Source of the DNA: Oscillospiraceae bacterium
GTDB lineage: Bacteria > Bacillota > Clostridia > Oscillospirales > Oscillospiraceae
Length of the DNA: 26,749 nucleotides
Reading direction: 5' to 3'
Assembly (NCBI GenBank): GCA_017624645.1
Contig: JAGAMQ010000047.1
Span: 1-26,749 of the forward strand
The position numbers and the translations under genes were made by a program. This document shows, in pieces, positions 8,516-16,895 of the stretch (its first letter is position 1; every line of letters starts with the position of its first letter). A model generated the notes under the pieces. It searched no databases, was not told the origin of the DNA, and saw only the letters and a list, made by a program, of their open reading frames with translations.

Positions 8516-8522
8516 GGAAATG

Positions 8523-9989
8523 TTACATCCGGGTAACTTGCAGCATTGCATCGTACAATGCACAGAATTTTTGATATTTCTTCTCGTATTTTTCGTGATT
8601 GATGGGGGAGTAGCGCTTGGTAAAGGAGATGCACACCTTGGATGCCTCCTGGTAGCTGCGGAAAATGTTGTCGGTCACTGCGCCGATAATGGCGCAACCC
8701 AGGCAGGCAGCTTCCTTTTCCGCCGGGATGACCACAGGCAGACCGGTGATATCCGCCTGCAGCTGACACCAAATGGGGCTCTTAGAGCCGCCGCCGGTGG
8801 CAATGATATGGGAGATCTCAGTACCCTTGCTGCGGATATGGTCGCAGTTCTTACGCAGCATAAAGGCAACGCCCTCCATAACGGCGCAGGCCATGTCATA
8901 TACATCGTTTTCCTGCCGCAGACCAAAGAAGGTGCCGGAAGCGTCCACATCAAACTCCGGAGAGTTGGTGCCCACCAGATAGGGCAGGAAGATCAGTTCA
9001 TTGGGGAGGGTGCGCCGGGACAGTTCCTCGTTCATCATGTCATAGGTAACATCACCCATACAGGTGCGGCGGAACCACTCCAGGGAAACGCCGCCAGATT
9101 CTGCCACAGGCAGCATGATGTGGGTATCGGGGACAAAACCGTAATGCATTGCAATACCGGAATCCCGGGGGGCAGGCTCTGCGGACATGGTGGTAAGGGC
9201 CATAACGGTACCGGTGGAAAGGGTCATACCGCCCATCTGCACATTGCCCGTGCCGATCATACCGGTGAAATGATCCAAAGTGCCGATGTTTACCCGGGTG
9301 ATCTGGGTCAGATCCATTGCTTCTGCGCACTTGGTGGTGAGACAGCCGGCAACGGTGCAGGGTTCTGTGAGGGCAGGCAGCTGTGCCTCACTGATGCCGA
9401 TAGCGTCCAGCATCTTCTTCCAGTACTGCTTTTCGTAGATATCAAAATAGAAGGTAAAGGTGGCAATGGACATGTCAGCCAGCATTTTTCCGGTGAGTTT
9501 GTACACCACAAAATCCTTCAGCATGAGGAAAGTGCCGGCGTTCTGGAAAATGTCCGGGCGCTTGTTTTTCAGCCACAGGATCTTGGTAGCAGGCCAGGTG
9601 GGCAGCACAGCCATCTGACCGGTTACGGCTTCGATCTCTTCACGGGAGAACTGCTTTTCCAGAGACTGGCACTCGCTGACACTGCGCTCATCCATCCAGG
9701 AAATGGCGTTCATCAGCGTGTTGCCGTCCTTATCTACAACCACCAGGGATTCCGCCTGACCGGTGAAGATGATTTGGGAAACCTGCGTGGCGTCGACATT
9801 GTTTTTGCTGACCATTGAGCTGATAAGCTTCATGATGCTCTTGCAGTACTTGTCTGCGTCGAATTCCACAAATCCGTTTTCACGGATATAATTGACCGGA
9901 TAGCTCTGTCGGTCCACCAGCTGCATTTCGCTGGAATACAGGGAAACCTTGATATTGGTAGAGCCCAGATCTACACCGAAATAGTACAT
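8523..9989 (-). CDS. FGGY-family carbohydrate kinase (xylulokinase-like)
   Basis: FGGY kinases phosphorylate sugars such as xylulose, gluconate or glycerol using ATP. The 488-aa length is normal. It starts MYYFGVDLGSTNIKVSLYS (first phosphate-binding motif, D7). FTGQAESLV and SWMDERS follow at about 74-102, the likely catalytic aspartate is in the GTLDHFTG segment (about D238), and the C-terminal ATP-binding TGGGSKSPIWCQL is near 398-410. The overall pattern is closest to xylulokinase, but the DHFTG segment differs from the GDN form typical of XylB, so the substrate is left open. GGAGG stands 6 nt before the start. The gene has its own promoter and terminator, and no isomerase, sugar transporter or regulator lies beside it. 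Confidence 0.88.
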   Translation of the reverse strand: MYYFGVDLGSTNIKVSLYSSEMQLVDRQSYPVNYIRENGFVEFDADKYCKSIMKLISSMVSKNNVDATQVSQIIFTGQAESLVVVDKDGNTLMNAISWMDERSVSECQSLEKQFSREEIEAVTGQMAVLPTWPATKILWLKNKRPDIFQNAGTFLMLKDFVVYKLTGKMLADMSIATFTFYFDIYEKQYWKKMLDAIGISEAQLPALTEPCTVAGCLTTKCAEAMDLTQITRVNIGTLDHFTGMIGTGNVQMGGMTLSTGTVMALTTMSAEPAPRDSGIAMHYGFVPDTHIMLPVAESGGVSLEWFRRTCMGDVTYDMMNEELSRRTLPNELIFLPYLVGTNSPEFDVDASGTFFGLRQENDVYDMACAVMEGVAFMLRKNCDHIRSKGTEISHIIATGGGSKSPIWCQLQADITGLPVVIPAEKEAACLGCAIIGAVTDNIFRSYQEASKVCISFTKRYSPINHEKYEKKYQKFCALYDAMLQVTRM

Positions 9990-10016
9990 ATGTAACCTCC
10001 AAAAATGTTTTTCCTA

Positions 10017-10045
10017 ATCTTACCACAAAAAGCTCGAGCATGCAA
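10017..10045 (-). promoter_or_regulatory. possible promoter of the FGGY kinase gene
   Basis: On the minus strand, TTGCAT (10040-10045) and TAAGAT (10017-10022) have a 17-base spacer, in the 73-base gap after the dihydrouridine synthase gene. The boxes are only partly consensus. Confidence 0.4.
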
Positions 10046-10062
10046 CCCACAACCGCAAAATT

Positions 10063-11007
10063 CTACCGGGGGACAGCTGCTTTGGTGCGCATAGGAAGTG
10101 TGTGGATGATTTTATGAGTAATTTCCCTATATTGTGATACATCCGTTGTCTTCCGCAGAGATTTTGCCAGTTTTTCAGCGTTTTCAAAATTGGTGAGCAA
10201 ATAGTGCCAGTTTTCCTTCATGCGGAACATGGCATTTCTGGCGCTGCCAAAGCTTCTGATATATTCTTCAAACAGCTCATCATGGAAGGCCTCCAAAAGC
10301 TGAGGCGTAGTGCCGGTGGCTGAGAGCATGCCGGGATCTGCGATCAGCCCTCTTCCAAGCATAACAGCACCCACCCGGGGATAGTTTTCGGAAAATTTTT
10401 CAATGTCCTGTAGGCAGGTAAGATCTCCGTTGTAGCATACAGGGCATGTGCTTGCCTGCAAGGCATGGGCAAAGGCAGCCATGTTGGGTTTGTTGCTGTA
10501 AAAGTCCATGCGTACCCGGGGATGCACGATCAGCTCCCGGATGGGGTACTTTCCCAGGATTTCCATGATTCCGGGAAATTCCTCAGCACTTCCAAAACCG
10601 ATACGTGTTTTGACGGAAACAGGCAGGGGCGTGCTGTAAAAGATCTCATCCAAAAACCGATCCAATCCATAAAGATCCGTCAGCATACCGGCACCTTTGC
10701 TTTTGGCGGTGACGGTGCCGGAAGGGCAGCCCAGGTTCAGATTAACCTCCCGGTAGCCCCGGTCCATACATTGCTGCGCCATCCACAGAAAATCTTCCGG
10801 GACTTTGGTCAGGATCTGTGGGACGGTTTCTGCATCCCATGTGTCGGCATAAGGCAGTTCCCGCTGTTCCTTGGGGGTCAGACTGCGATGTACGGTAGGG
10901 GAGAAAAAAGGCGTGTAATACCGGTCAATTCCCGGAAAATACCTTTGGTGGAGTCTGCGGTAGATTCCGTCTGTCAGGCCCTCCATGGGTGCAAAATAAT
11001 ACTGCAT
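10063..11007 (-). CDS. tRNA-dihydrouridine synthase (Dus family)
   Basis: This FMN enzyme reduces uridine to dihydrouridine in the D-loop or related sites of tRNA. The 314-aa product starts MQYYFAPMEGLTDGIYRR, the usual Dus entry into the TIM barrel. It has the catalytic cysteine C94 in NLNLGCPSGTVTAKSKGAGM, then VSVKTRIGFG, LIVHPRVRMDF, VCYNGDLT and AVMLGRGLIADPG, which bind FMN and tRNA. The start at 11007 has AGGAG 5 nt upstream; the frame upstream to 11052 would run through the hairpin at 11027-11049 and is rejected. It lies downstream of the RNase J gene. The subtype (DusA, B or C position specificity) cannot be settled by reading. Confidence 0.93.
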   Translation of the reverse strand: MQYYFAPMEGLTDGIYRRLHQRYFPGIDRYYTPFFSPTVHRSLTPKEQRELPYADTWDAETVPQILTKVPEDFLWMAQQCMDRGYREVNLNLGCPSGTVTAKSKGAGMLTDLYGLDRFLDEIFYSTPLPVSVKTRIGFGSAEEFPGIMEILGKYPIRELIVHPRVRMDFYSNKPNMAAFAHALQASTCPVCYNGDLTCLQDIEKFSENYPRVGAVMLGRGLIADPGMLSATGTTPQLLEAFHDELFEEYIRSFGSARNAMFRMKENWHYLLTNFENAEKLAKSLRKTTDVSQYREITHKIIHTLPMRTKAAVPR

Positions 11008-11019
11008 AGCTACTCCTGT

Positions 11020-11049
11020 AAGAATACCTCCCCGGGGGATCCGGGGAGG
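11020..11049 (-). terminator. hairpin between RNase J and Dus genes (probable terminator)
   Basis: A 9-bp GC-only stem (11027-11035 with 11041-11049) lies 7 bases after the RNase J stop. On the minus strand the tail is TATTCTTAC, so the U-tract is weak; it may terminate only partly and let some transcript continue into the dus gene. Confidence 0.55.
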
Positions 11050-11056
11050 CAATAGG

Positions 11057-12712
11057 TCAAATTTCCATGATAACGGGAAGAATCATGGGATTGCGCTTGG
11101 TTGTCTTATAAAGATAGCCGCTGAGATCGTTCTTAATGGCGGATTTGATGGCGGTCCAGTCTCTGACACGCTTGCGTCCGCATCGTTCGATGGCCTCCAT
11201 AGCAACACAGCGCAGCTCTTCCATCAGTTCCTCGGATTCTTTTACATACACGAATCCCCGGGTGATGATGTCGGGACCGGTGATCACCAAACCGTCCTGT
11301 GAGGAGATGCTCACGCATACCACGATCATGCCGTCCTGGGCGAGATGCTTTCTGTCCCGAAGGACCACACTGCCCACATCGCCCACACCGGTGCCGTCCA
11401 CAAAGACCTTGCCTGCTTGCACGGTGCCGTTGACCTTAAGGGTCTTTCTGGTAAGCTCGATGACATTGCCGATCTCCGAAATGCATACATTTTTCGGCAG
11501 GGTGCCCATTTGGGTGGCAAGTCTGCCGTGGATCTGAAGATGACGCTGCTCACCGTGAACGGGAATGAAGAAACGGGGGCGGGTCAGGGCGTGAATGATC
11601 TTCAATTCTTCCCGGCAGGCGTGACCCGATACATGCAGTCCCTCGCTCTTTTCGTAGACCACGTCCGCACCCTTGCGGTACAGTTCGTTGATAATCCGGG
11701 ATACTGCTTTTTCGTTGCCGGGAATGGCAGAAGCGGAAATGATCACCCGGTCACCGGCCTGAATATCCACCTGCTTGTGGGTGGAGAACGCCATGCGATA
11801 CAGGGCAGACATATTTTCGCCCTGAGAACCGGTGGAAACAATGACGACTTTGTTTTTGGGCAGGCTTTTGATGGCCGCTAGATCCACAATGGTTCCGGAG
11901 GGGACTTTCAGATAGCCAAGCTCCTGGGCTACCTTCAGCATGTTTTCCATGCTTCTGCCGGATACCGCCACTTTTCTGCCATACTTGTGGGCGGTAGCAA
12001 GGACTGCCTGAATACGGTGCATATTGGAAGCGAAGGTAGTGACAATGATCCGCTGGTCGCAGTTTTTGAATTGCCGGTCCAAACCCTCTGCCACGATGTT
12101 CTCGCTGGGGGTGTATCCCTGACGCTCCACGTTAGTGGAATCACACAGCAGAGCCAAAACGCCCTGCTTGCCCAACTCACCCAGCCGCGCCATATCGATC
12201 ATTCCGTCCTTTGCAGTGGGGTCGATCTTGAAGTCTCCGGTCATTATGACCGTGCCCACGGGAGTGTGGATGGCAAAAGCCACTGCATCAGCAATGGAAT
12301 GGTTGACATGGATAAACTCCACGGTAAAGCAGCCGGCTTTGACCACGTCACCGGGCTTGTGGGTGATGAGCTTTACTTTATCAGCAATGCGGTGCTCCTC
12401 CAGCTTCAGCTTCACCAGACCGCAGGTCATGGCTGTGGCGTGGATGGGGCAGTTTACCTGCTGCATGCAGTAGGGGATGGAACCAATGTGGTCTTCGTGA
12501 CCGTGGGTAATGAACATACCCCGCAATTTCTTTTCGTTTTGGACAAGGTAGGTAAAATCCGGGATCACCAGGTCCACGCCGTACATGTCCTCATCGGGGA
12601 AACCCACACCGCAGTCAACGACGATCATATCCTTGCCGTATTCCAAAACGGTGATATTCTTGCCGATCTCATCCAGACCGCCAAGGGGGATAATCTTTAG
12701 TTTTTCCGCCAA
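11057..12712 (-). CDS. rnj: Ribonuclease J
   Basis: RNase J is a metallo-beta-lactamase-fold 5'-3' exo- and endoribonuclease central to mRNA decay and rRNA maturation in Firmicutes. The 551-aa product has the metal-binding HGHEDHIG (H70, H72, D74, H75), H138 in HVNHSIAD and D160 in MTGDFKID. The beta-CASP part has VSGRSMENM and IVSTGSQGE, HVSGHACREE and PVHGEQRHL, then the C-terminal dimerisation region. The start is assigned to a TTG at 12712, giving MAEKLKIIPLGGLDEIGKN, because this matches the family N-terminus and AAAGGAG lies 10 nt upstream. A GTG at 12787 in the same frame has no ribosome binding site and would read through a terminator-like hairpin. It is transcribed from an extended -10 promoter with a long leader. 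Confidence 0.95.
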   Translation of the reverse strand: MAEKLKIIPLGGLDEIGKNITVLEYGKDMIVVDCGVGFPDEDMYGVDLVIPDFTYLVQNEKKLRGMFITHGHEDHIGSIPYCMQQVNCPIHATAMTCGLVKLKLEEHRIADKVKLITHKPGDVVKAGCFTVEFIHVNHSIADAVAFAIHTPVGTVIMTGDFKIDPTAKDGMIDMARLGELGKQGVLALLCDSTNVERQGYTPSENIVAEGLDRQFKNCDQRIIVTTFASNMHRIQAVLATAHKYGRKVAVSGRSMENMLKVAQELGYLKVPSGTIVDLAAIKSLPKNKVVIVSTGSQGENMSALYRMAFSTHKQVDIQAGDRVIISASAIPGNEKAVSRIINELYRKGADVVYEKSEGLHVSGHACREELKIIHALTRPRFFIPVHGEQRHLQIHGRLATQMGTLPKNVCISEIGNVIELTRKTLKVNGTVQAGKVFVDGTGVGDVGSVVLRDRKHLAQDGMIVVCVSISSQDGLVITGPDIITRGFVYVKESEELMEELRCVAMEAIERCGRKRVRDWTAIKSAIKNDLSGYLYKTTKRNPMILPVIMEI

Positions 12713-12888
12713 ATAAATCAATTCTCCTTTCAAAATGGCAACACAAAAGCAGGCAGCCGCCTGCAGTTTCCCTCGGCCCTGAATCACCGGAGGAAAAGCA
12801 ACCCGCCTGCAAAATCTGTATGTTCAGTTCTCTATGCGGAACAGCCGCACCCTGTGCCCAGACCTGCTGTCTGACGCCTTCTTTGGTT
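12713..12888 (-). promoter_or_regulatory. structured 5' leader of RNase J mRNA with terminator-like hairpin
   Basis: About 170 nt separate the promoter from the TTG start. In transcript order there are hairpins at 12859-12873 (5-bp stem) and 12835-12849 (5-bp stem), then a 6-bp GC stem at 12749-12764 followed by TTTTGTGTT, just before the ribosome binding site. A second copy of the left arm (GCAGGC on the minus strand, 12805-12810) could compete for the same pairing partner. This resembles an attenuator, but no known riboswitch or T-box motif was recognised. Confidence 0.45.
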
Positions 12889-12917
12889 ATTATACCACGA
12901 TTTTGCGGTTTTGTACA
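12889..12917 (-). promoter_or_regulatory. strong promoter of the RNase J gene
   Basis: On the minus strand, TGTACA (12912-12917), a 17-base spacer and a perfect TATAAT (12889-12894) preceded by TGG form an extended -10 element. Confidence 0.8.
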
Positions 12918-12991
12918 CCATTATTTTCTTTTATCTCATGGTAGCACAGTCCGTTTCCGAAAAAAGTCGATAAGGGAAAGGGAAAAAACAG

Positions 12992-13020
12992 TTGCACCCT
13001 GTGGACAGATTTGTTATAAT
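12992..13020 (+). promoter_or_regulatory. strong promoter of the gdpP-rplI-dnaB cluster
   Basis: TTGCAC (12992-12997), a 17-base spacer and TATAAT (13015-13020) with an upstream TGT form an extended -10. It is divergent from the RNase J promoter, about 100 bases away. Confidence 0.8.
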
Positions 13021-13074
13021 AGATAAAATAGTGCTAACTATGGGAAAGTGTACCGTAACAGGAGGTGCTGACCA

Positions 13075-15051
13075 ATGAATAAGAAGCTTGGAAATGCGCT
13101 TAATACCGGCGTTTGGCCGTTCTTTGTGGGACTTGTGGGATTTACGGTTGCCACTGCTGTACTGGGAGAATATGTGCTGGCAGCTGTTGAATCAGTGGTA
13201 ACGGCATTGGGATTTGTCCTTTATATGCTCTATCGGTCCTTCCGCAGAAAGCAGCTGCAGAATTTTTTGCAGAAGGTTACCAATGAAGCGACACATGCCG
13301 ACGGCGCAAAATCCCCGTTCCCCACGGTACTGGTGCGGATGGCGGATGGCGGCATCGTATATGCTAATACCGATTTTGTCCGTCGGGCAGAACTGAACGA
13401 TACCTTCACCACCCGCAAAATCGAGGATGTGCTGCCCGGCTTTTCTTTGGAATGGCTGTCTTCCGGCAAAACGGAATCCCCCTATGATGTGACCCTCTCC
13501 GGGCGGCGTTACCGGATTCACGGAGCGGTGGTCAAGGGCGATGATCCGCAAAATACCCAACTGGGCGTTTTGTATCTTGCAGATCTGACAGAGCTATATC
13601 AGGTACGGGATGAGTACATCCGTTCCCGTCCTGTGGTGTCGGTAATCCTTGTGGACAATTACGATGAGCTGACCCGTAACATGACGGAGGCTGCCATCTC
13701 CGGACTGAACGCCCGGATCAATGATGCCATTATAAAATGGTCGGAGAAATACCACGGACTTTTGCGGAGACTGGAAAAAAACCGGTTTCTTCTGGTGTTT
13801 GAGAAAAGGGATCTGAAGCAGGCTTCTGAGGAAAAATTCTCCATTTTGGAAGCGGTTCACGAGATCACAAGTCCTTCCGGACTTGCGGCGTCTATTTCCT
13901 TTGGATTGGGTGTGGATGCGGCAACCTTTGAGGAAGGCTATGCTTTCGCCACCCTTGCCCTTGAGATGGCCCTCAGCCGCGGCGGCGATCAGGCTGTGGT
14001 CAAGGATCGCATGAATTTCAGCTTTTACGGTGGCCGCAGCAAGGAAACTGAGCGTAGAAGCAAAGTCCGCTCCCGTGTTACGGCAGGTTCTATGCTGGAG
14101 CTGATCGGGCAAAGCAGTGAAGTTTTTGTGATGGGTCATAAAAATGCTGACCTGGATGCTGTGGGTGCTGCGGTGGGTATCGTGTGCCTTTGCCGGAAGA
14201 GGGGGACCCCTGCCTATATCGTACTGGATATGGAAGATAATTCCGCGGGGGAGCTGATCCGGCAGATCCGCGCCACTGCCGAATATAAAAATGTGTTTAT
14301 TTCCGCCCAGGAAGCATTGCTTCGCTGCGACAACCGCAGTACTTTGGTGGTTGTGGATACCAACCGTCCGGATCAGGTGGAGAGCCGTAACCTGCTGGAA
14401 ACCGTCCACAGGGTTTGCGTTGTAGACCACCATAGACGGGCAGCGGATTATATTACGCCCGTGGTGGTAAATCTTCATGAACCCTACGCATCTTCTGCTT
14501 CGGAACTGGTAACGGAGATGCTGCAGCATGCCCTGGAGAAAAAGGATGTCCTTCCCATAGAGGCAAAGGCGCTGATGGCGGGCATTTTTTTGGATACCAA
14601 GAGCTTTAACGTGCGGACCGGTGAGCGGACCTTTGAAGCTGCTGCCTACCTTCGCCAGCTGGGTGCCGATCCTGTGGATGCCAAAAAGCTCCTGCAGAAC
14701 AATCTGGACGATACCCGACTGAAATACAAGATCATCGATTGCGCAAGACTTTACGGTAATGATATCGCCATTTCCATGCTGGCTGATGAAGTGCCCAGAC
14801 CCTTGGCAGCGCAGGCTGCAGATGCACTGCTGGATATTTCCGGTATCAATGCGTCTTTTGTGGTGTACCCCAGCGGGGATCGGGTCATTGTGTCTGCCCG
14901 TTCCATCGGTGATGCCAATGTGCAGGTGATCCTGGAGCCTTTGGGCGGCGGCGGTAATGCTGCCACAGCCGGAGCGCAGATCCCCGACACCACCGTAAAG
15001 GATGTGGTCCAGCAGATCACACAGTCCATTAAAAAATTCTACGAGGAATAA
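13075..15051 (+). CDS. gdpP: Cyclic-di-AMP phosphodiesterase GdpP
   Basis: GdpP is a membrane-bound phosphodiesterase that hydrolyses c-di-AMP to pApA and so tunes cell wall, potassium and osmotic control. The 658-aa product has two transmembrane helices (about 13-31 and 34-53) and a PAS-like segment (about 85-170). A degenerate GGDEF domain (about 185-315, SRGGDQAVV) lacks the GGDEF signature, as in the family. The DHH domain has H355, D359 and D361 in MGHKNADLDAVG, D428 in VVVDTN and D451-H452-H453; a DHHA1 domain ends with LGGGGN near 625. Length and layout match full-length GdpP. The start at 13075 has AGGAGG upstream. It leads the gdpP-rplI-dnaB-tilS-ftsH cluster. Confidence 0.96.
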   Translation: MNKKLGNALNTGVWPFFVGLVGFTVATAVLGEYVLAAVESVVTALGFVLYMLYRSFRRKQLQNFLQKVTNEATHADGAKSPFPTVLVRMADGGIVYANTDFVRRAELNDTFTTRKIEDVLPGFSLEWLSSGKTESPYDVTLSGRRYRIHGAVVKGDDPQNTQLGVLYLADLTELYQVRDEYIRSRPVVSVILVDNYDELTRNMTEAAISGLNARINDAIIKWSEKYHGLLRRLEKNRFLLVFEKRDLKQASEEKFSILEAVHEITSPSGLAASISFGLGVDAATFEEGYAFATLALEMALSRGGDQAVVKDRMNFSFYGGRSKETERRSKVRSRVTAGSMLELIGQSSEVFVMGHKNADLDAVGAAVGIVCLCRKRGTPAYIVLDMEDNSAGELIRQIRATAEYKNVFISAQEALLRCDNRSTLVVVDTNRPDQVESRNLLETVHRVCVVDHHRRAADYITPVVVNLHEPYASSASELVTEMLQHALEKKDVLPIEAKALMAGIFLDTKSFNVRTGERTFEAAAYLRQLGADPVDAKKLLQNNLDDTRLKYKIIDCARLYGNDIAISMLADEVPRPLAAQAADALLDISGINASFVVYPSGDRVIVSARSIGDANVQVILEPLGGGGNAATAGAQIPDTTVKDVVQQITQSIKKFYEE

Positions 15052-15063
15052 GGAGAACGTGTT

Positions 15064-15510
15064 ATGAAAGTCATTTTGCTTCAGGATGTTAAAGGTAAGG
15101 GTAAGAAAGGACAGCTTTTGGAGATTTCCGACGGCTATGCCAGAAATTTCCTGCTGCCCCGGAAGCTGGCAGTGGAAGCGACCGCGGATGCAATGAATAC
15201 CAAAAAGATGAACGATAAGGCTGCTGCGGAGAAGGAGGCCAAGGAGCGCGCCGAGGCGCTGGAGATCTCCAAACAGCTTCGGGATACGGTTCTTGTGGTC
15301 ACCGCCAAAGGCGGCGGCGCCGGCAGACTGTTCGGCTCTGTGACCAATCAGGAGATTGCGGAAGCATTGAAGGCGAAGACCGGCATCCAGCTGGATAAGC
15401 GGAAGATCGTGATCAGCGATGCCATTAAAAGTGTAGGTACCTATACCGTCCAGTGCAAGCTGGGCTACGAGATCACAGCACCCCTGACTGTTAAGATCGA
15501 GGAAGCCTGA
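15064..15510 (+). CDS. rplI: 50S ribosomal protein L9
   Basis: L9 binds 23S rRNA near the L1 stalk base and helps maintain reading frame. The 148-aa product is full length: an N-terminal RNA-binding domain ([19 protein letters not shown], then [12 protein letters not shown]), a long charged helix (about 45-80), and the C-terminal domain with [22 protein letters not shown] precedes the start, and only 12 nt separate it from gdpP. The gdpP-rplI-dnaB order is a conserved Firmicute arrangement. Confidence 0.98.
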   Translation: MKVILLQDVKGKGKKGQLLEISDGYARNFLLPRKLAVEATADAMNTKKMNDKAAAEKEAKERAEALEISKQLRDTVLVVTAKGGGAGRLFGSVTNQEIAEALKAKTGIQLDKRKIVISDAIKSVGTYTVQCKLGYEITAPLTVKIEEA

Positions 15511-15545
15511 TTTTAGAGGAATCTGTTAAAGAAAGGAGAAGACAC

Positions 15546-16895
15546 ATGGAAGAAGAATTGCTGTCTTATCAGCCTCCCCAGTCCTTGGAAGCAGAGCAGT
15601 CCCTGCTGGGTTCGATCCTCATTGACAGCCGTTGTTTGACGGATGTGATCGGCATTGTTCGGCCTGAGGACTTCTACCTGCGGCAGAACCGGGAGATTTA
15701 TGAGACCATATATACCATGTTTAATTTCTCCCAAACCATCGACCCCGTCACCGTGTTGGATAAAATGCGGGAACTGGGTTATTACCGGGAAACGGAGCAG
15801 GAAAACTCCCGCAGTTATATTCAGCAGCTTATGGAGATCACGCCTACCGCTGCACATGCGGTGCGCTATGCCGGAATCGTCCGGGACAAGGCGATGCTCC
15901 GTGGCCTTGCGGATGCGGCAAAGGATATTTCCGAGACTGTCCATACCCAAAAGGGAACCCCCGGAGAGATCCTGGAAAGCGCGGAAAAGAAGATCTTTGC
16001 CCTTCGTAAGGGGGAGCGGGGAGATTCTTTGGAGCATATCGGTACGACCCTGCGCCGGGTTTTTGACAATCTGACGGAATTGAGTCAGTCCGATTCCACC
16101 ATTCCCGGACTTTCCACCGGTATGCGCGATCTGGACGCCAAGATCAACGGTCTGAATAAGTCCGACCTCCTGCTCCTTGCAGCCAGACCCGCAATGGGTA
16201 AAACGGCGTTTGCCTTGAATCTTTGCCTGAATGTAGCAAAAAAATATAATGTACCCGTTGCCGTCTTCTCACTGGAAATGTCCCGGGAACAGCTGGCAAT
16301 GCGCCTACTGTCTATCGAAAGCTTTATTGACGGACAGAAATTAGCCACCGGCAAGCTGACCAATGAGGAGTGGATCACCCTTTGTAAGGCGTCTGCTGCC
16401 TTGAGCCAGACGGATATCCGTGTGGATGACAATGCGTCTATCACGGTGGCGGAGATGAGCGCCAAGTGCCGCCGGGTGGAAAACCTTGGCCTTGTGATCG
16501 TGGACTATTTGCAGCTGATGAACGGCTCCGGCTACGGCAAGGGCGGTGACAGCCGTGTGAATGTGGTCAGTGATATCTCCAGAAGCCTTAAGATCATGGC
16601 GAAGGATCTGAACGTTCCCGTGGTGTGCCTGAGTCAGTTATCCCGAGGACCGGAAGGTCGCCCTGACAAGCGACCCATGCTTTCCGACCTGCGTGAATCC
16701 GGCGCTATCGAGCAGGATGCGGACGAGGTGCTGTTCCTGTACCGTGATGAATACTATAAGCCGGATACCGAGGATAAGGGTATTGCCGAATGTATCGTGG
16801 CGAAGAACCGTCACGGTGAGGTGGGCACCGTAAAACTGCAGTGGATTCCCCAGTTCCAGACCTTTACGGACCGGGAGTGGAAGCATGCTGAATAA
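15546..16895 (+). CDS. dnaB: Replicative DNA helicase DnaB
   Basis: DnaB is the hexameric helicase that unwinds DNA ahead of the replisome (called DnaC in Bacillus). The 449-aa product has the N-terminal primase-interaction domain (about 8-110, PPQSLEAEQSLLGSIL) and a linker helix. The RecA-like domain has Walker A ARPAMGKT (213-220), VFSLEMS (240-246), Walker B LVIVDYLQLM (316-325) and LSQLSRGPEGRPDKRP (362-377), with SDLRESGAIEQDAD downstream. AAAGGAG lies 7 nt before the ATG. No intein is present. Its 3' end overlaps tilS by 11 nt. Confidence 0.98.
   Translation: MEEELLSYQPPQSLEAEQSLLGSILIDSRCLTDVIGIVRPEDFYLRQNREIYETIYTMFNFSQTIDPVTVLDKMRELGYYRETEQENSRSYIQQLMEITPTAAHAVRYAGIVRDKAMLRGLADAAKDISETVHTQKGTPGEILESAEKKIFALRKGERGDSLEHIGTTLRRVFDNLTELSQSDSTIPGLSTGMRDLDAKINGLNKSDLLLLAARPAMGKTAFALNLCLNVAKKYNVPVAVFSLEMSREQLAMRLLSIESFIDGQKLATGKLTNEEWITLCKASAALSQTDIRVDDNASITVAEMSAKCRRVENLGLVIVDYLQLMNGSGYGKGGDSRVNVVSDISRSLKIMAKDLNVPVVCLSQLSRGPEGRPDKRPMLSDLRESGAIEQDADEVLFLYRDEYYKPDTEDKGIAECIVAKNRHGEVGTVKLQWIPQFQTFTDREWKHAE

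Noticed and set aside
8432..8520. Kinase and dockerin operon as one transcript
   Set aside because: A clear terminator follows the kinase stop, and a separate promoter precedes the hydrolase gene.
8424..9818. 464-codon plus-strand open frame opposite the FGGY kinase
   Set aside because: Antisense shadow; it also runs through the kinase terminator and the dockerin operon promoter.
12713..12787. GTG start at 12787 for RNase J
   Set aside because: No ribosome site; the extension runs through the terminator-like hairpin, and the family N-terminus begins at the TTG at 12712.
12713..12888. T-box or known riboswitch in the RNase J leader
   Set aside because: No T-box core (AGGGTGGNACCGCG) or known aptamer signature was found; only generic hairpins are visible.
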